A stretch of 64,000 nt of DNA from Brachymonas wangyanguii (GTDB taxonomy: Bacteria > Pseudomonadota > Gammaproteobacteria > Burkholderiales > Burkholderiaceae_C): contig NZ_CP173677.1 in the NCBI RefSeq assembly GCF_045055315.1, forward strand, positions 1,736,001 through 1,800,000, read 5' to 3'. Below are positions 10,242 through 19,122 of the stretch, one piece after another (the first letter of the stretch is position 1; every line of letters begins with the position of its first letter). The notes under the pieces are model-generated. The model was not told the origin of the DNA. It saw only the letters and a list, made by a program, of their open reading frames with translations, and did not search any database. The translations under genes were made by a program, and so were the position numbers.

Positions 10242-11483
10242 TCAGGGGCCGTAAGGGCTGTGCAGCACATCGGCCAGCGTGACCTCTTCCGGCGGATGCC
10301 GCCACAGCGCCTCCAGCTGGGGCGTGCGTGGCAGCAGCCAGCGCTCGATCAGCGGCTGCATGCGGGTCTGTGCCACCGGGGCAATCAGCACCCAGCGGGC
10401 ATTGTCCTCGTCCAGCCGGGCCACCCAGTCAAGCGCCGCCATGTCTTCCAGTACCGATTCCAGCTGCGGTGACTCGACACGCAGACCGCACGACAATTCC
10501 TGCAGCGTGGCCCCCCGGCGCGGCTCCTGTTGGGACTGGTGCAGGCGGCGCAGCAGTTCAATCGCCAGCTGCAGCTGCCAGCCCCTGCCCTGGCCGTGAC
10601 GACGCAAGCCGTCCAGCAGGCTCGGCAGGTAGGCCGCAACCACCGCGCCCAGCAGGATCACGATCCAGGTCAGATACAGCCAGATCAACAGGATAGGCAC
10701 AGCGGCGAACGTGCCGTAGACAACGGAAATCGAGGGCACCGACTTCAGATACCAGCCGATCAGCTGCTGGCCGGTCGTGATGCCTGCTGCCGTGAATACG
10801 CCGCCAGCCAGCGCATGCGACCAGCGCACCTGGGTGTTGGGCACGAAATGGTAGAGCGCGGCAAAGCTGAGCGCCATCAGGCCGAATTCGATCAGGTCGA
10901 TCAGGACCTGCAGCCCGCCCGGCGTGACCACCGGTATGCCGGTCACCCAGCCGCGCGACAGCGACAGCAGATAGGAGGTGGTGACAATGCTGCCGCCCAG
11001 CAGCACCGGGCCGACGGTGGCGGCAGCCCAGAAGATCAGGATGCGCTGCCCCAGCGGACGCGGCTTGCGCACCCGCCAGATCGCATTGAGGTGCTGGTTG
11101 ATGCCCGACATCAGGCTGAACACGGTGAGCACGAACAGCAGCATGCTGACGGTCCCCAGCTTGCCGGCATGGCTGGCAAAGCTCATCAGCCCTTCCAGCA
11201 CCGGTTGCGCGATGGCGGGCGGGATCAGGCTGTCCACCATCCAGCTCTCGATGGCGTGGCGCAGCCGGCCGAACATGGGGAAGGCGGTAAAAATCGCCAG
11301 CATCAGCACGAAGAACGGCACCATGGCCATCAGCGTGGTCAGGGTCAGGCTGCTGGCGGTGAGCGCCAGATGGTCTTCGCGAAAGCGCTGCCAGAGCATG
11401 AGCAGGGTATCGCGCAGGGGGAAGTCCAGCACCAGGTGTGAAAGCCTAGCCTTCCAGTGGTTCAGCGTGCGGAAGATCTGCAT
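10242..11483 (-). CDS. YihY/BrkB family inner-membrane protein
   Basis: A 413-aa protein with about six transmembrane segments in residues 40-290 and a cytosolic C-terminal tail of about 110 aa with winged-helix-like character. Family landmarks include the LTTLMAMVPFF segment, a GINQHLNAIWR loop and the YGTFAAVPILLIWLYL helix. The family was once called ribonuclease BN by mistake; its true function is unsettled. I start at 11483 (MQIFRTLNHW), because the upstream extension is not conserved-looking and would enter the intergenic region shared with the divergent DUF2069 gene. Confidence 0.88.
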   Translation of the reverse strand: MQIFRTLNHWKARLSHLVLDFPLRDTLLMLWQRFREDHLALTASSLTLTTLMAMVPFFVLMLAIFTAFPMFGRLRHAIESWMVDSLIPPAIAQPVLEGLMSFASHAGKLGTVSMLLFVLTVFSLMSGINQHLNAIWRVRKPRPLGQRILIFWAAATVGPVLLGGSIVTTSYLLSLSRGWVTGIPVVTPGGLQVLIDLIEFGLMALSFAALYHFVPNTQVRWSHALAGGVFTAAGITTGQQLIGWYLKSVPSISVVYGTFAAVPILLIWLYLTWIVILLGAVVAAYLPSLLDGLRRHGQGRGWQLQLAIELLRRLHQSQQEPRRGATLQELSCGLRVESPQLESVLEDMAALDWVARLDEDNARWVLIAPVAQTRMQPLIERWLLPRTPQLEALWRHPPEEVTLADVLHSPYGP

Positions 11484-11535
11484 GGCGCTATGATGCCAGC
11501 ATTGCGCGATCCTGCGCGCTCCGATTTCCCCATCC

Positions 11536-12024
11536 ATGACGCCCGATACCACCGCTTCCGACGGCCTGCAGGTCATCCCCCCTACTCCCGCGATCCGCTG
11601 GACGCGCTATGTTGCCGTGGGCAGCCTGATGGCGCTGATCGCGCTGTGCCTGGCCTGGGAACTGTGGCTGGCACCGCTGCGTCCGGGAGGCTCCTGGCTG
11701 GCGCTGAAGGCGCTGCCGCTGTGCATTCCGCTGGCCGGCCTGCTGCGCAACCGCATGTACACCTACCGCTGGGTCAGCCTGATGATCTGGCTCTATTTCT
11801 GTGAAGGCGTGGTGCGCGCCTGGGGTGATCCGCCACCGATCCGCTATTACGCCATCGCCGAAATCGTGCTGTGCCTGGTGCTGTTTGTCTCCTGCAGCCT
11901 GCATGTGCGGCTGCGCTTCCGCGCGGCGCGCAGCTTTTTTGCCAACGTGCTGAAGGAAAACGCCGCAGCCGTGCAGCAGGCCGAAGCCGCCCCGGTCACG
12001 GACAAGCCGAGCGGCAGCGCCTGA
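11536..12024 (+). CDS. DUF2069 membrane protein
   Basis: A 162-aa small inner-membrane protein with four predicted helices (about 22-42, 54-70, 75-95, 104-125). The pattern RNRMYTYRW followed by YFCEG and RAWGDPPP is typical of DUF2069. Function is unknown. It lies 52 nt from the divergent YihY gene, and 17 nt before the FAD-linked oxidase. Confidence 0.85.
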   Translation: MTPDTTASDGLQVIPPTPAIRWTRYVAVGSLMALIALCLAWELWLAPLRPGGSWLALKALPLCIPLAGLLRNRMYTYRWVSLMIWLYFCEGVVRAWGDPPPIRYYAIAEIVLCLVLFVSCSLHVRLRFRAARSFFANVLKENAAAVQQAEAAPVTDKPSGSA

Positions 12025-12041
12025 CATGGCGCAGGGGTATC

Positions 12042-13493
12042 ATGTCGGCCATGACCGCATCCCGCCCCGCCTACTCCCCCGATAACGACGATTTTCTCCA
12101 GCAGCTGCAGACGCTACTGGGCACTTCCCATGTGCTGACCGGCGACGATGCCCAGCCACATCTGCAGGACTGGCGCAAGCGTTATTGCGGCCAGGCGCTG
12201 TGCGTAGCCAGGCCGGGTACGGCGGCGGAAGTGGCGGCCGTGGTGCGGGCTTGCGCCGCAGCCGGCGTGGCCATCGTGCCGCAAGGCGGCAATACCAGCC
12301 TGGTCGGCGGCGCGACGCCTGAAGCGGACGGTCGCAACATCGTGCTGAGCCTGCAGCGCATGGAGCGCGTGCGCCAGATCGACGTGGCGAACCAGACCAT
12401 CACGGTGGAAGCTGGCTGTATCCTGCAGAAGCTGCAACAGGCCGCGGCCGAAGCCGGCTGGCTGTTTCCACTCAGCATGGGATCGGAAGGCAGCTGCACG
12501 ATTGGCGGCAACCTCGGCACCAATGCCGGCGGCACGCAAGTGCTGCGCTACGGCAATACACGTGAACTCTGCCTGGGCCTGGAAGTGGTGACGCCGCAGG
12601 GCGAAGTGCTGGACATGCTGTCCGGCCTGCGCAAGGACAATACCGGCTACGACTTGCGCGACCTGTACATCGGCAGCGAAGGCACGCTGGGTGTGATCAC
12701 CGCAGCCACGCTCAAGCTCTACCCGCAGCCCAAGGCGCAGCTGACCGCCTGGGCCGCCGTGCCTTCGGTACAGGCCGCGGTGGAGCTGCTGAACCTGGCG
12801 CGCGCACGACTCGGTGCCAGCCTGACTGGTTTCGAGATGATGGCGCAGTTTGCGCTGGAGCTGGTGGACCGGCATTTTCCGCAGCTGCGCGTACCGCTGT
12901 ACCAGGACACGCCCTACTGCGTGCTGCTGGAAAACTCCGACCAGGAGAGCGAGGAACATGCGCGCACGCTGTTTGAATCACTGCTGGAATCGGCCATGGA
13001 ACAGGGCTGCGTCACGGACGCCATCGTGGCAGAGAACCTGACGCAGGCGCAGAACCTCTGGCACATGCGCGAAAGCATCTCGCTGGCGCAGGCGGAAGAA
13101 GGCCTGAATATCAAGCACGATATTTCACTGCCAATCTCGGCGATTGCCGATTTCGTGGCGCAAACCGATGCCGCGCTCGCCGCCGCGATTCCGGGCGTGC
13201 GCATCGTCAACTTTGGCCATCTGGGCGATGGCAATCTGCACTACAACGTGCAGGCGCCGGTGGATGTCGATCCCGCCCTGTTCCTGCGCGAGCAGGAGCC
13301 GGCGATCAACACGCTGGTGTTTGATGCGGTGCAGCGCTTCCAGGGCAGCATCAGCGCCGAGCACGGCATTGGCCAGCTCAAGCGTGACACCCTGCCCGAT
13401 TACAAATCAGCGGTGGCGCTGCAGCTGATGCAGGCGGTGAAGCAGGCGCTGGATCCGCAGGGCATCATGAACCCCGGACGCGTGCTGCGCTGA
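12042..13493 (+). CDS. FAD-linked oxidase (GlcD / D-lactate dehydrogenase family)
   Basis: A 483-aa flavoprotein that probably oxidises a 2-hydroxy acid. The PCMH FAD-binding domain spans about 40-220 with the pattern PQGGNTSLVGG near 79-89 and GTNAGGTQ near 158-165. The C-terminal FAD-oxidase domain ends with HLGDGNLHYN near 386-395, EHGIG near 438-442 and the terminal NPGR. The substrate cannot be read from sequence; D-lactate, glycolate or D-2-hydroxyglutarate are candidates. The ATG at 12042 has an AGGGG site 4 nt upstream; another ATG at 12051 is possible. Its stop overlaps the start of the next gene (TGATG). Confidence 0.88.
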   Translation: MSAMTASRPAYSPDNDDFLQQLQTLLGTSHVLTGDDAQPHLQDWRKRYCGQALCVARPGTAAEVAAVVRACAAAGVAIVPQGGNTSLVGGATPEADGRNIVLSLQRMERVRQIDVANQTITVEAGCILQKLQQAAAEAGWLFPLSMGSEGSCTIGGNLGTNAGGTQVLRYGNTRELCLGLEVVTPQGEVLDMLSGLRKDNTGYDLRDLYIGSEGTLGVITAATLKLYPQPKAQLTAWAAVPSVQAAVELLNLARARLGASLTGFEMMAQFALELVDRHFPQLRVPLYQDTPYCVLLENSDQESEEHARTLFESLLESAMEQGCVTDAIVAENLTQAQNLWHMRESISLAQAEEGLNIKHDISLPISAIADFVAQTDAALAAAIPGVRIVNFGHLGDGNLHYNVQAPVDVDPALFLREQEPAINTLVFDAVQRFQGSISAEHGIGQLKRDTLPDYKSAVALQLMQAVKQALDPQGIMNPGRVLR

Positions 13494-14230
13494 TGTCGGC
13501 CAGCCTGTTGCTGGGCATATTCGCCCTAGCCGCCGTGCTGCATGGCATGGTCGGCATCGGTTTTCCTCTGATCACGACAGCCGCCCTGGCGCTGGTGATG
13601 CCGCTGCCGCAGGCGGTAGCGCTGACGCTGCTGCCCACGCTGCTGCTGAATCTGGGCAGCCTGCTGCCACCGCACAGGCTGCCAGCCGTGATCCGCCGTT
13701 ACGCGCCGCTGGCGCTGGCCAGTGTGGCCGGCAGCCTGCTCGGCGTCTACCTGCTGCTGATCCTGCCGGCGGCCTGGCTGCAACTGGCGCTGGCGCTGGC
13801 GACCGGCTTCTATGTGCTGAGCTCCTTGCGGCGCGACCTGCCGGCTTTGCCACAAGGCCTGCCGGCGACGCTGCTGCTCGGCCTGCTGGCCGGCGTAGTG
13901 GGCGGGGCCACCAATGCGATGTCATCGATCCTGATGATGGTGCTGCTGGCACAGAGCCGGGATCGGCATGAGATTGCCCAGGCTGCCAACCTGTGCTTTG
14001 CCTTGAGCAAACTGGTGCAACTGCTGGTGCTATGGCCGGTGCTGCAGCAGCTGCCGCTGGGCTGGGACATGATCGGCCTGCTGTGTCTGGCCGCCGTGAT
14101 CGGCCTGCTGGCTGGACTGGCACTGCGCCAGCGCATGGCCTTCGGGCATTTCCGGCTGCTGTGCCTGCTGGTGCTGTCGGTGCTGGCACTGCTGATGGGC
14201 TGGCGCGGACTGCAGGGGCTGCTGGGCTGA
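13493..14230 (+). CDS. TauE/SafE family sulfite exporter-like permease
   Basis: A 245-aa membrane protein with about eight hydrophobic helices. The early GMVGIGFPL motif and the GGATNAMSSI motif near 136-145 mark the two repeated halves of the TauE/SafE family, which exports small organic or sulfur anions. Its start overlaps the stop of the FAD-linked oxidase by one base, so the pair is translationally coupled. The cargo may be related to the oxidase substrate or product; this is inference from linkage. Confidence 0.85.
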   Translation: MSASLLLGIFALAAVLHGMVGIGFPLITTAALALVMPLPQAVALTLLPTLLLNLGSLLPPHRLPAVIRRYAPLALASVAGSLLGVYLLLILPAAWLQLALALATGFYVLSSLRRDLPALPQGLPATLLLGLLAGVVGGATNAMSSILMMVLLAQSRDRHEIAQAANLCFALSKLVQLLVLWPVLQQLPLGWDMIGLLCLAAVIGLLAGLALRQRMAFGHFRLLCLLVLSVLALLMGWRGLQGLLG

Positions 14231-14363
14231 ATAGTGGCACCTGCTGCCGGTATGGCTTCTGCCGTCTGAAGCGCTGCCGCAGGGCGCGGCTGCTATCATG
14301 GCCGTCTTCCACCATGACCTAGACACCACGGTCCCGCACTGCGGCTGACCGGCACTTTCCACC

Positions 14364-15344
14364 ATGCAACAGTATCTGAATCTGGTCCGGGACATTTTCG
14401 ACAATGGCTCCTGGCAGGACAACCGCACCGGCATCCGCACGCGCAGCATCCCGGGCGCGATGATGCGTTTTGACCTGCAACAGGGCTTTCCGGCGGTGAC
14501 GACCAAGCGGCTCGCGTTCAAGTCGGCGATTGGCGAAATGGTGGGATTCCTGCGCGGCAGCCGCGATGCGGCCGAGTTCCGCGCGCTCGGCTGCAAGGTC
14601 TGGGACCAGAACGCCAACGAGAACGCCGCCTGGCTGGCCAACCCCTATCGCCTGCAGGAAGATGACCTGGGCCCGGTGTACGGCGTGCAGTGGCGTGCCT
14701 GGCCGGCCTACAAGCTGGTGGATCTGGCGCTGCCGCAAAGTGCCGCCCAGATTGCCGATGCCGAGCAACGCGGCTACCGCCAGCTGGGCACGGTGCTGGA
14801 ATCGGAACGCCCGCATGCACTGCTATACAAGGCGATCGACCAGCTGCGCCAGTGCCTGGACACGATCATGAACGACCCGACCAGCCGCCGCATCCTGTTC
14901 CACGGCTGGAACTGGGCACAGCTGGAGGAAATGGCGCTGCCGCCCTGCCACCTGCTGTACCAGTTCCTGGTGAACCAGGAAAAACGCGAGATCTCGCTGT
15001 GCCTGTATATCCGCAGCAATGACGTCGGCCTGGGCACGCCGTTCAACCTGACCGAAGGCGCGGCGCTGCTGCATCTGGTGGGTCGCCTGACCGGCTACAC
15101 GCCGCGCTGGTTTAGCTACTTCATCGGCGATGCGCATATCTACGAGAACCACGTCGACATGCTGCAGCAGCAGCTGCAGCGCGAACCGTTCGCGGCGCCG
15201 AAGCTGGTGCTGTCAGACCGCATTCCCGACTACGCCGTGACCGGCCAGTACCAGCCGAAGTGGCTGGAGCTGGTGGAGCCGTCCGACTTCTGGCTGGAAG
15301 GCTACGAGCACCATGCGCCGCTGACGGCACCGATGGCAGTCTGA
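14364..15344 (+). CDS. thyA: Thymidylate synthase, long form
   Basis: Converts dUMP to dTMP with methylene-tetrahydrofolate. The 326-aa protein has the dUMP-binding loop NRTGIRTRS near 20-28, the nucleophile Cys195 in LPPCH, the FNL (about 231-233) and GDAHIY (about 259-264) motifs. It is about 60 residues longer than the E. coli enzyme (264 aa). The extra part lies between GPVYGVQWR (near 103-111) and the YKAIDQL segment (near 155-161), a position where several proteobacterial enzymes carry an insert. The neighbouring exporter starts 10 nt downstream. Its partner folA is 5 kb away on the same strand. Confidence 0.95.
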   Translation: MQQYLNLVRDIFDNGSWQDNRTGIRTRSIPGAMMRFDLQQGFPAVTTKRLAFKSAIGEMVGFLRGSRDAAEFRALGCKVWDQNANENAAWLANPYRLQEDDLGPVYGVQWRAWPAYKLVDLALPQSAAQIADAEQRGYRQLGTVLESERPHALLYKAIDQLRQCLDTIMNDPTSRRILFHGWNWAQLEEMALPPCHLLYQFLVNQEKREISLCLYIRSNDVGLGTPFNLTEGAALLHLVGRLTGYTPRWFSYFIGDAHIYENHVDMLQQQLQREPFAAPKLVLSDRIPDYAVTGQYQPKWLELVEPSDFWLEGYEHHAPLTAPMAV

Positions 15345-15354
15345 TTCCCCCATC

Positions 15355-16242
15355 ATGCAAAAAACTGTTCTGAGCCGCCAGCAGCTGATCGCGCTGGTGG
15401 TCCTTACCCTGATGTGGGGGGTGAACTGGCCGATGATGAAGCTGTCGCTGCAACAGCTGCAGCCGCTGCATTTCCGCACCATCACCATGGGCCTGGGCAT
15501 GCTCTGCCTGGCCCTCTATTTCAAGTCACGTGGCGTGCGGCTGATGCCGCAGAAGCGGGAGGACTGGACCACGATTGGCGTGCTGGCCCTGCCCAATATG
15601 CTGGGCTGGCATGGCCTGTCGATCTTCGGCCTGCAGCAGCTGCCGTCCGGTCGTGCCGCGATTCTCGGCTTCACCATGCCGGTCTGGACCGTGCTGATCG
15701 GGGTGCTGTTCTACCAGCAGAAGCTGACGCTGCGGCTGGGCGTGGCGGTAGCCGCCGTGCTGCTCGCCATTGGCCTGCTGCTGTCGAACGAACTGGAACG
15801 GCTGGCTGGCAGCCCGGCCGGCATCCTGTGGATGCAGGGTGCGGCCTTTGCCTGGGCGCTCGGCACGATCTGGATGCGCCGCGCCCAGACCACGCTGTCG
15901 AACGAGGCACTGATTGTCTGGCTGCTCGGCTTTGGCACAGTCTGCATGGCGATCCTGGCCTGGCTGTTTGAGGCACCGCAATCGTATGATTTCAGCCTGC
16001 CGGTCTGGATCAGCCTGGCCTATGGCGTACTGATCAACTATGGCGCGGCGCAGGTCCTGTGGTTTGGCCTTGCGCGCGCCCTGCCGCCGTCCACCAGCGC
16101 CATGAGCATCATGCTGATTCCGCTGATCGGCATCCTGAGCGCGGCGATGATCGTGGGCGAATGGCCGCAGTGGCAGGATATCGTGGCAGCCGGCTGCGTG
16201 ATGCTGGCGATTGCGGCGGTGCTGCTCAAGCGCGGCGACTGA
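15355..16242 (+). CDS. EamA-family (DMT) transporter
   Basis: A 295-aa inner-membrane protein with about ten transmembrane helices arranged as two EamA repeats (about 10-140 and 155-290). The MWGVNWPMMK start and the PLIGILSAAMIVGEW end are typical. Members export amino acids or metabolites, but the substrate is not predictable here. It starts 10 nt after thyA and may be co-transcribed with it. It is convergent with the cytochrome c gene. Confidence 0.87.
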   Translation: MQKTVLSRQQLIALVVLTLMWGVNWPMMKLSLQQLQPLHFRTITMGLGMLCLALYFKSRGVRLMPQKREDWTTIGVLALPNMLGWHGLSIFGLQQLPSGRAAILGFTMPVWTVLIGVLFYQQKLTLRLGVAVAAVLLAIGLLLSNELERLAGSPAGILWMQGAAFAWALGTIWMRRAQTTLSNEALIVWLLGFGTVCMAILAWLFEAPQSYDFSLPVWISLAYGVLINYGAAQVLWFGLARALPPSTSAMSIMLIPLIGILSAAMIVGEWPQWQDIVAAGCVMLAIAAVLLKRGD

Positions 16243-16262
16243 GTCCTGGCCAACGACCGGAA

Positions 16263-16736
16263 TCAACGCGCCCGGAACTGGTCATGGCACTTGCGGCAGA
16301 TCGCGCCAGCGTCATTGAGCGTCTTGCGCAGCTGCGCGATGTCGCCACGCACGACGGCGCTGTGGATCTTGTCGGATTCCTGCTGCAGGCTGCGCGCGCT
16401 GTCGGCATAGCGCGGGGCAGCGGTCCAGACCTGGTCGGTTGCGCGGGAACCAGCCAGCGGTGCCGCCGTACCCGCCGGGAAGGCATGGAACGGCAGGCGT
16501 GACAGCACGCGGATGGCGTTGGCATCGAGACGCGCCTGCAGCGGATCGTAGGGAATACGGTTCAGCGTCATCGCGGTCAGGTTGCTGAAGTGGGTTTCCA
16601 GCAGGCCGAAAGCCTGCTGGCGGTAGGCCACGGCATCTTCCGGCTTGTCAAAGGTCAGGGCTTGTGCCGAGGCGGACAGGCTGGCCAGGGCCAGGCTGCC
16701 GGCCAGCAGGAATCGGGAAAGGGTCATGTCGGGCAT
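16263..16736 (-). CDS. Class II cytochrome c (cytochrome c'-like)
   Basis: A 157-aa precursor with a Sec signal peptide (about 1-24, cleavage near ASAQA). The mature protein is helical with a C-terminal haem site CRKCH at about 147-151, the class II c-type position. Periplasmic electron transfer or binding of small gases is the family role. ATG codons at 16736 and 16727 are both possible; the second leaves a more typical signal peptide. It starts 6 nt after the stop of the lipoprotein gene, so it may be the last gene of the lipid transport operon, although its role is probably separate. Confidence 0.85.
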   Translation of the reverse strand: MPDMTLSRFLLAGSLALASLSASAQALTFDKPEDAVAYRQQAFGLLETHFSNLTAMTLNRIPYDPLQARLDANAIRVLSRLPFHAFPAGTAAPLAGSRATDQVWTAAPRYADSARSLQQESDKIHSAVVRGDIAQLRKTLNDAGAICRKCHDQFRAR

Positions 16737-16742
16737 CCGTGT

Positions 16743-17378
16743 TCAGCGGGTTGCAGCGTGCTGCACGGCCCAGTCTACCAAGTCCTGGGCCACGCTATCG
16801 GTAGCAGCGCCAAAGGCCTGCACCACCTGCGGCACCTCCTTGCCGATCACCGAATGGCGGTGGGAAAAGCTGCGGCTGGCGATGATGCGGTTGGTGCTGG
16901 CGTTCAGCAGATGGGCATCCAGACGCACCACCACCACCGGCTGTCCGTCCTCGTAGACGCTCTGGAAATCGCGCAGCTGGCTGGACAGCAGCAGATCGGC
17001 ATGCGCCATCACGCCTTCATCGGTGGTGATGGACGGCAACCGGCCATCGGCCAGAAAGGCATCGACGATACGGTCCCGCACCAGCTGGGCCGCCGGTTCG
17101 CTCCAGACTACGCCCTGGTAGACACTGAACTGGTCCGGCTCCGGCATGACCACGATGCGCTTGCCGGCAATGGCACCGCCGGCGACCGGACGCACCACGC
17201 GCAGCGCCGGGCTGATGCCGGCCGAGTACACGCCGGCAGCGCGCTGGGACAGGGTACCGGGCAGCGCGTAGGTATCCACCGGCTCCTTCTCCGGCAGGAT
17301 GGAGCAGGCCGAAGCCAGCGCAGCCGCTGCCAGCAGCAGGCCGACGCGGGACGCACGCAGAAACGGGAGACGCATCAT
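16743..17378 (-). CDS. ABC-type transport auxiliary lipoprotein (PqiC/DUF330-like)
   Basis: A 211-aa lipoprotein with signal peptide and lipobox LASAC near residues 21-25. The mature part fits the auxiliary component family that accompanies Mce-type lipid transporters (PqiC in E. coli). It probably sits in the outer membrane facing the periplasm and accepts or passes lipids from the MCE protein. The ATG overlaps the stop of the MCE gene by 4 nt, consistent with fixed stoichiometry. Confidence 0.82.
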   Translation of the reverse strand: MMRLPFLRASRVGLLLAAAALASACSILPEKEPVDTYALPGTLSQRAAGVYSAGISPALRVVRPVAGGAIAGKRIVVMPEPDQFSVYQGVVWSEPAAQLVRDRIVDAFLADGRLPSITTDEGVMAHADLLLSSQLRDFQSVYEDGQPVVVVRLDAHLLNASTNRIIASRSFSHRHSVIGKEVPQVVQAFGAATDSVAQDLVDWAVQHAATR

Positions 17379-18313
17379 GGCTTGAATTCCTTCATCGGTT
17401 CACGGCTCAGCAGGTAGCCGGCCGGGTCGTTGTCGAGCTCGCGCACCACACCCTGCACCGAGCTCAGCGTGCCGCGCAGTTCGGTCATGGTCGGGCCCAA
17501 CTGGGCGACACCGCGTGCGCCGCTGTCAATGGCACCCCGGTTGTCCTTGACCAGTGCATCCAGCGTGCCCATGCTGCTTTCGAACGAGGCCATGGCGGCA
17601 TTGGCACGCGCCAGGCTCTGCTTGAGTTCGCCATTGGCCAGCTTGTCACTCGACTGCATCAGCTTGTTCATTTCGGCAAAGGCGCGATTGGCCTCGGCGC
17701 TGGCCTTGCTGAAGTTGGCCAGTGCCGCATTCATGCCCTGCTGCTTGTCGGCCAGGGCACTGGTGGTCTGCTCCAGGTGCGCCAGCGTCTTGCTCAGGCT
17801 GGCCACGTTGTCCTGGGAGAACAGGTTGCGCGCCCCAATCAGCAGTTCGTTGAAGTTGTAGAGCACGTCCTCGCCACCAGCCAGCAGCTTGCTCATGGGC
17901 GATGGTGTCGCCATGATGGTGGGAATCGAGACATCGGTGCTGACCAGCGGCTGGCTGTTCGGGTCTTCGCCGCTGGTGAGGCGGATCAGGGAGGTGCCGG
18001 TAATGCCGACCGGTACCAGCCTGGCCTTGGTATCGGTGCGCACCGGTGCCGTGCTTTCCACCCGCACCCGCGCGTACACATTGCGCGGGTCCTTGGGGTT
18101 GATGCGCAGGTCGATCACGTCACCGACCTTGATGCCGTTGAACTCCACCGTGCTGCCACGCGACAGGCCGGTCACGGCCTCCTCGAAGGCGATATCGTAG
18201 AAATGGAAGTCGCGTTCGCTCTGTTGCGTCAGCCACAGGGTGAACAGCAGGGCCAGTACCGTGGCAAGCACGGTAAACAGGCCAATCAGCACATGTCTGG
18301 CTCGGGTTTCCAT
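17375..18313 (-). CDS. MCE-domain periplasmic lipid-binding protein (MlaD-like)
   Basis: A 312-aa protein with one N-terminal transmembrane anchor (about 8-30), a single MCE domain (about 38-115) and a long helical tail (about 150-300) rich in Ala, Ser and Asn. The single MCE domain with a helical extension resembles MCE proteins of beta-proteobacteria more than the short E. coli MlaD (183 aa). It should form a hexameric channel that hands lipids between the inner-membrane ABC core and the periplasm. It overlaps the ATPase stop by one base. Confidence 0.87.
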   Translation of the reverse strand: METRARHVLIGLFTVLATVLALLFTLWLTQQSERDFHFYDIAFEEAVTGLSRGSTVEFNGIKVGDVIDLRINPKDPRNVYARVRVESTAPVRTDTKARLVPVGITGTSLIRLTSGEDPNSQPLVSTDVSIPTIMATPSPMSKLLAGGEDVLYNFNELLIGARNLFSQDNVASLSKTLAHLEQTTSALADKQQGMNAALANFSKASAEANRAFAEMNKLMQSSDKLANGELKQSLARANAAMASFESSMGTLDALVKDNRGAIDSGARGVAQLGPTMTELRGTLSSVQGVVRELDNDPAGYLLSREPMKEFKP

Positions 18314-19119
18314 CAGGATGTCTCCGGCAAATGGGTGGCAGAACGGATCGCTGCAGCGGCGGCCCGGCCGCGCGGGCCGTGGAAATAGGCCTGCACCCAG
18401 GGATCGTCGAACTGTTCGACGCGTTGCAGCGTGTCGTTGATGATGACGCGTTTCTGCGACAGCACCGCCACGCGGTCGGTAATGGTGTAGAGGGTGTCCA
18501 GATCATGCGTGATCAGGAACACGGTAAAACCCAGTGCATCGCGCAGGGTCAGGATCAGCTGGTCGAAGGCCGCCGCGCCGATCGGATCCAGGCCGGCGGT
18601 GGGCTCATCCAGGAACAGCATGTCGGGGTCCAGTGCCAGCGCCCGTGCCAGGGCGGCACGCTTGATCATGCCGCCGGACAGATCGGACGGGTAATCATTG
18701 CCGGCCTTGGCCGGCAGCCCGGCCAGTGCGATCTTGACGGCAGCGATGCGCTCGGCCTCGGCACGCGACAGGCCGGCATGCTCGATCAGCGGCATGGCGA
18801 CGTTTTCCGTCACCGTCATCGACGAGAACAGCGCCCCCTTCTGGAACAGCACGCCAAACCGGCGCTCCTCCAGGCGACGTTCCGCCTCGGGCAGCGCCAG
18901 CAGATCCTTGCCGAACACGCGCACACTGCCGGCAGCCGCGCGGTTGAGGCCGACGATGGTGCGCAGCAGCACCGACTTGCCGCTGCCGGAGCCGCCGACC
19001 ACGCCCAGGATTTCGCCCTGGCGCACATCCAGATCGAGCTGGTCATGCACCACATGGCTGCCAAACTGGGTGCGCAGGCCACGCAGTTCGATGATGTTGC
19101 GGGTGTCCGTGGCTTGCAT
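18313..19119 (-). CDS. ABC transporter ATPase, Mla/Mce lipid type
   Basis: A 268-aa cytosolic ATPase. Walker A is GGSGSGKS near 40-47, the signature is LSGGM near 141-145, and Walker B DMLFLDEPTAGLDP near 164-177, followed by the H-loop ITHD. The M after LSGG is common in MlaF-type ATPases. It energises the permease encoded 3 nt upstream and forms one complex with the MCE protein. Confidence 0.9.
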   Translation of the reverse strand: MQATDTRNIIELRGLRTQFGSHVVHDQLDLDVRQGEILGVVGGSGSGKSVLLRTIVGLNRAAAGSVRVFGKDLLALPEAERRLEERRFGVLFQKGALFSSMTVTENVAMPLIEHAGLSRAEAERIAAVKIALAGLPAKAGNDYPSDLSGGMIKRAALARALALDPDMLFLDEPTAGLDPIGAAAFDQLILTLRDALGFTVFLITHDLDTLYTITDRVAVLSQKRVIINDTLQRVEQFDDPWVQAYFHGPRGRAAAAAIRSATHLPETS

Positions 19120-19122
19120 GGC

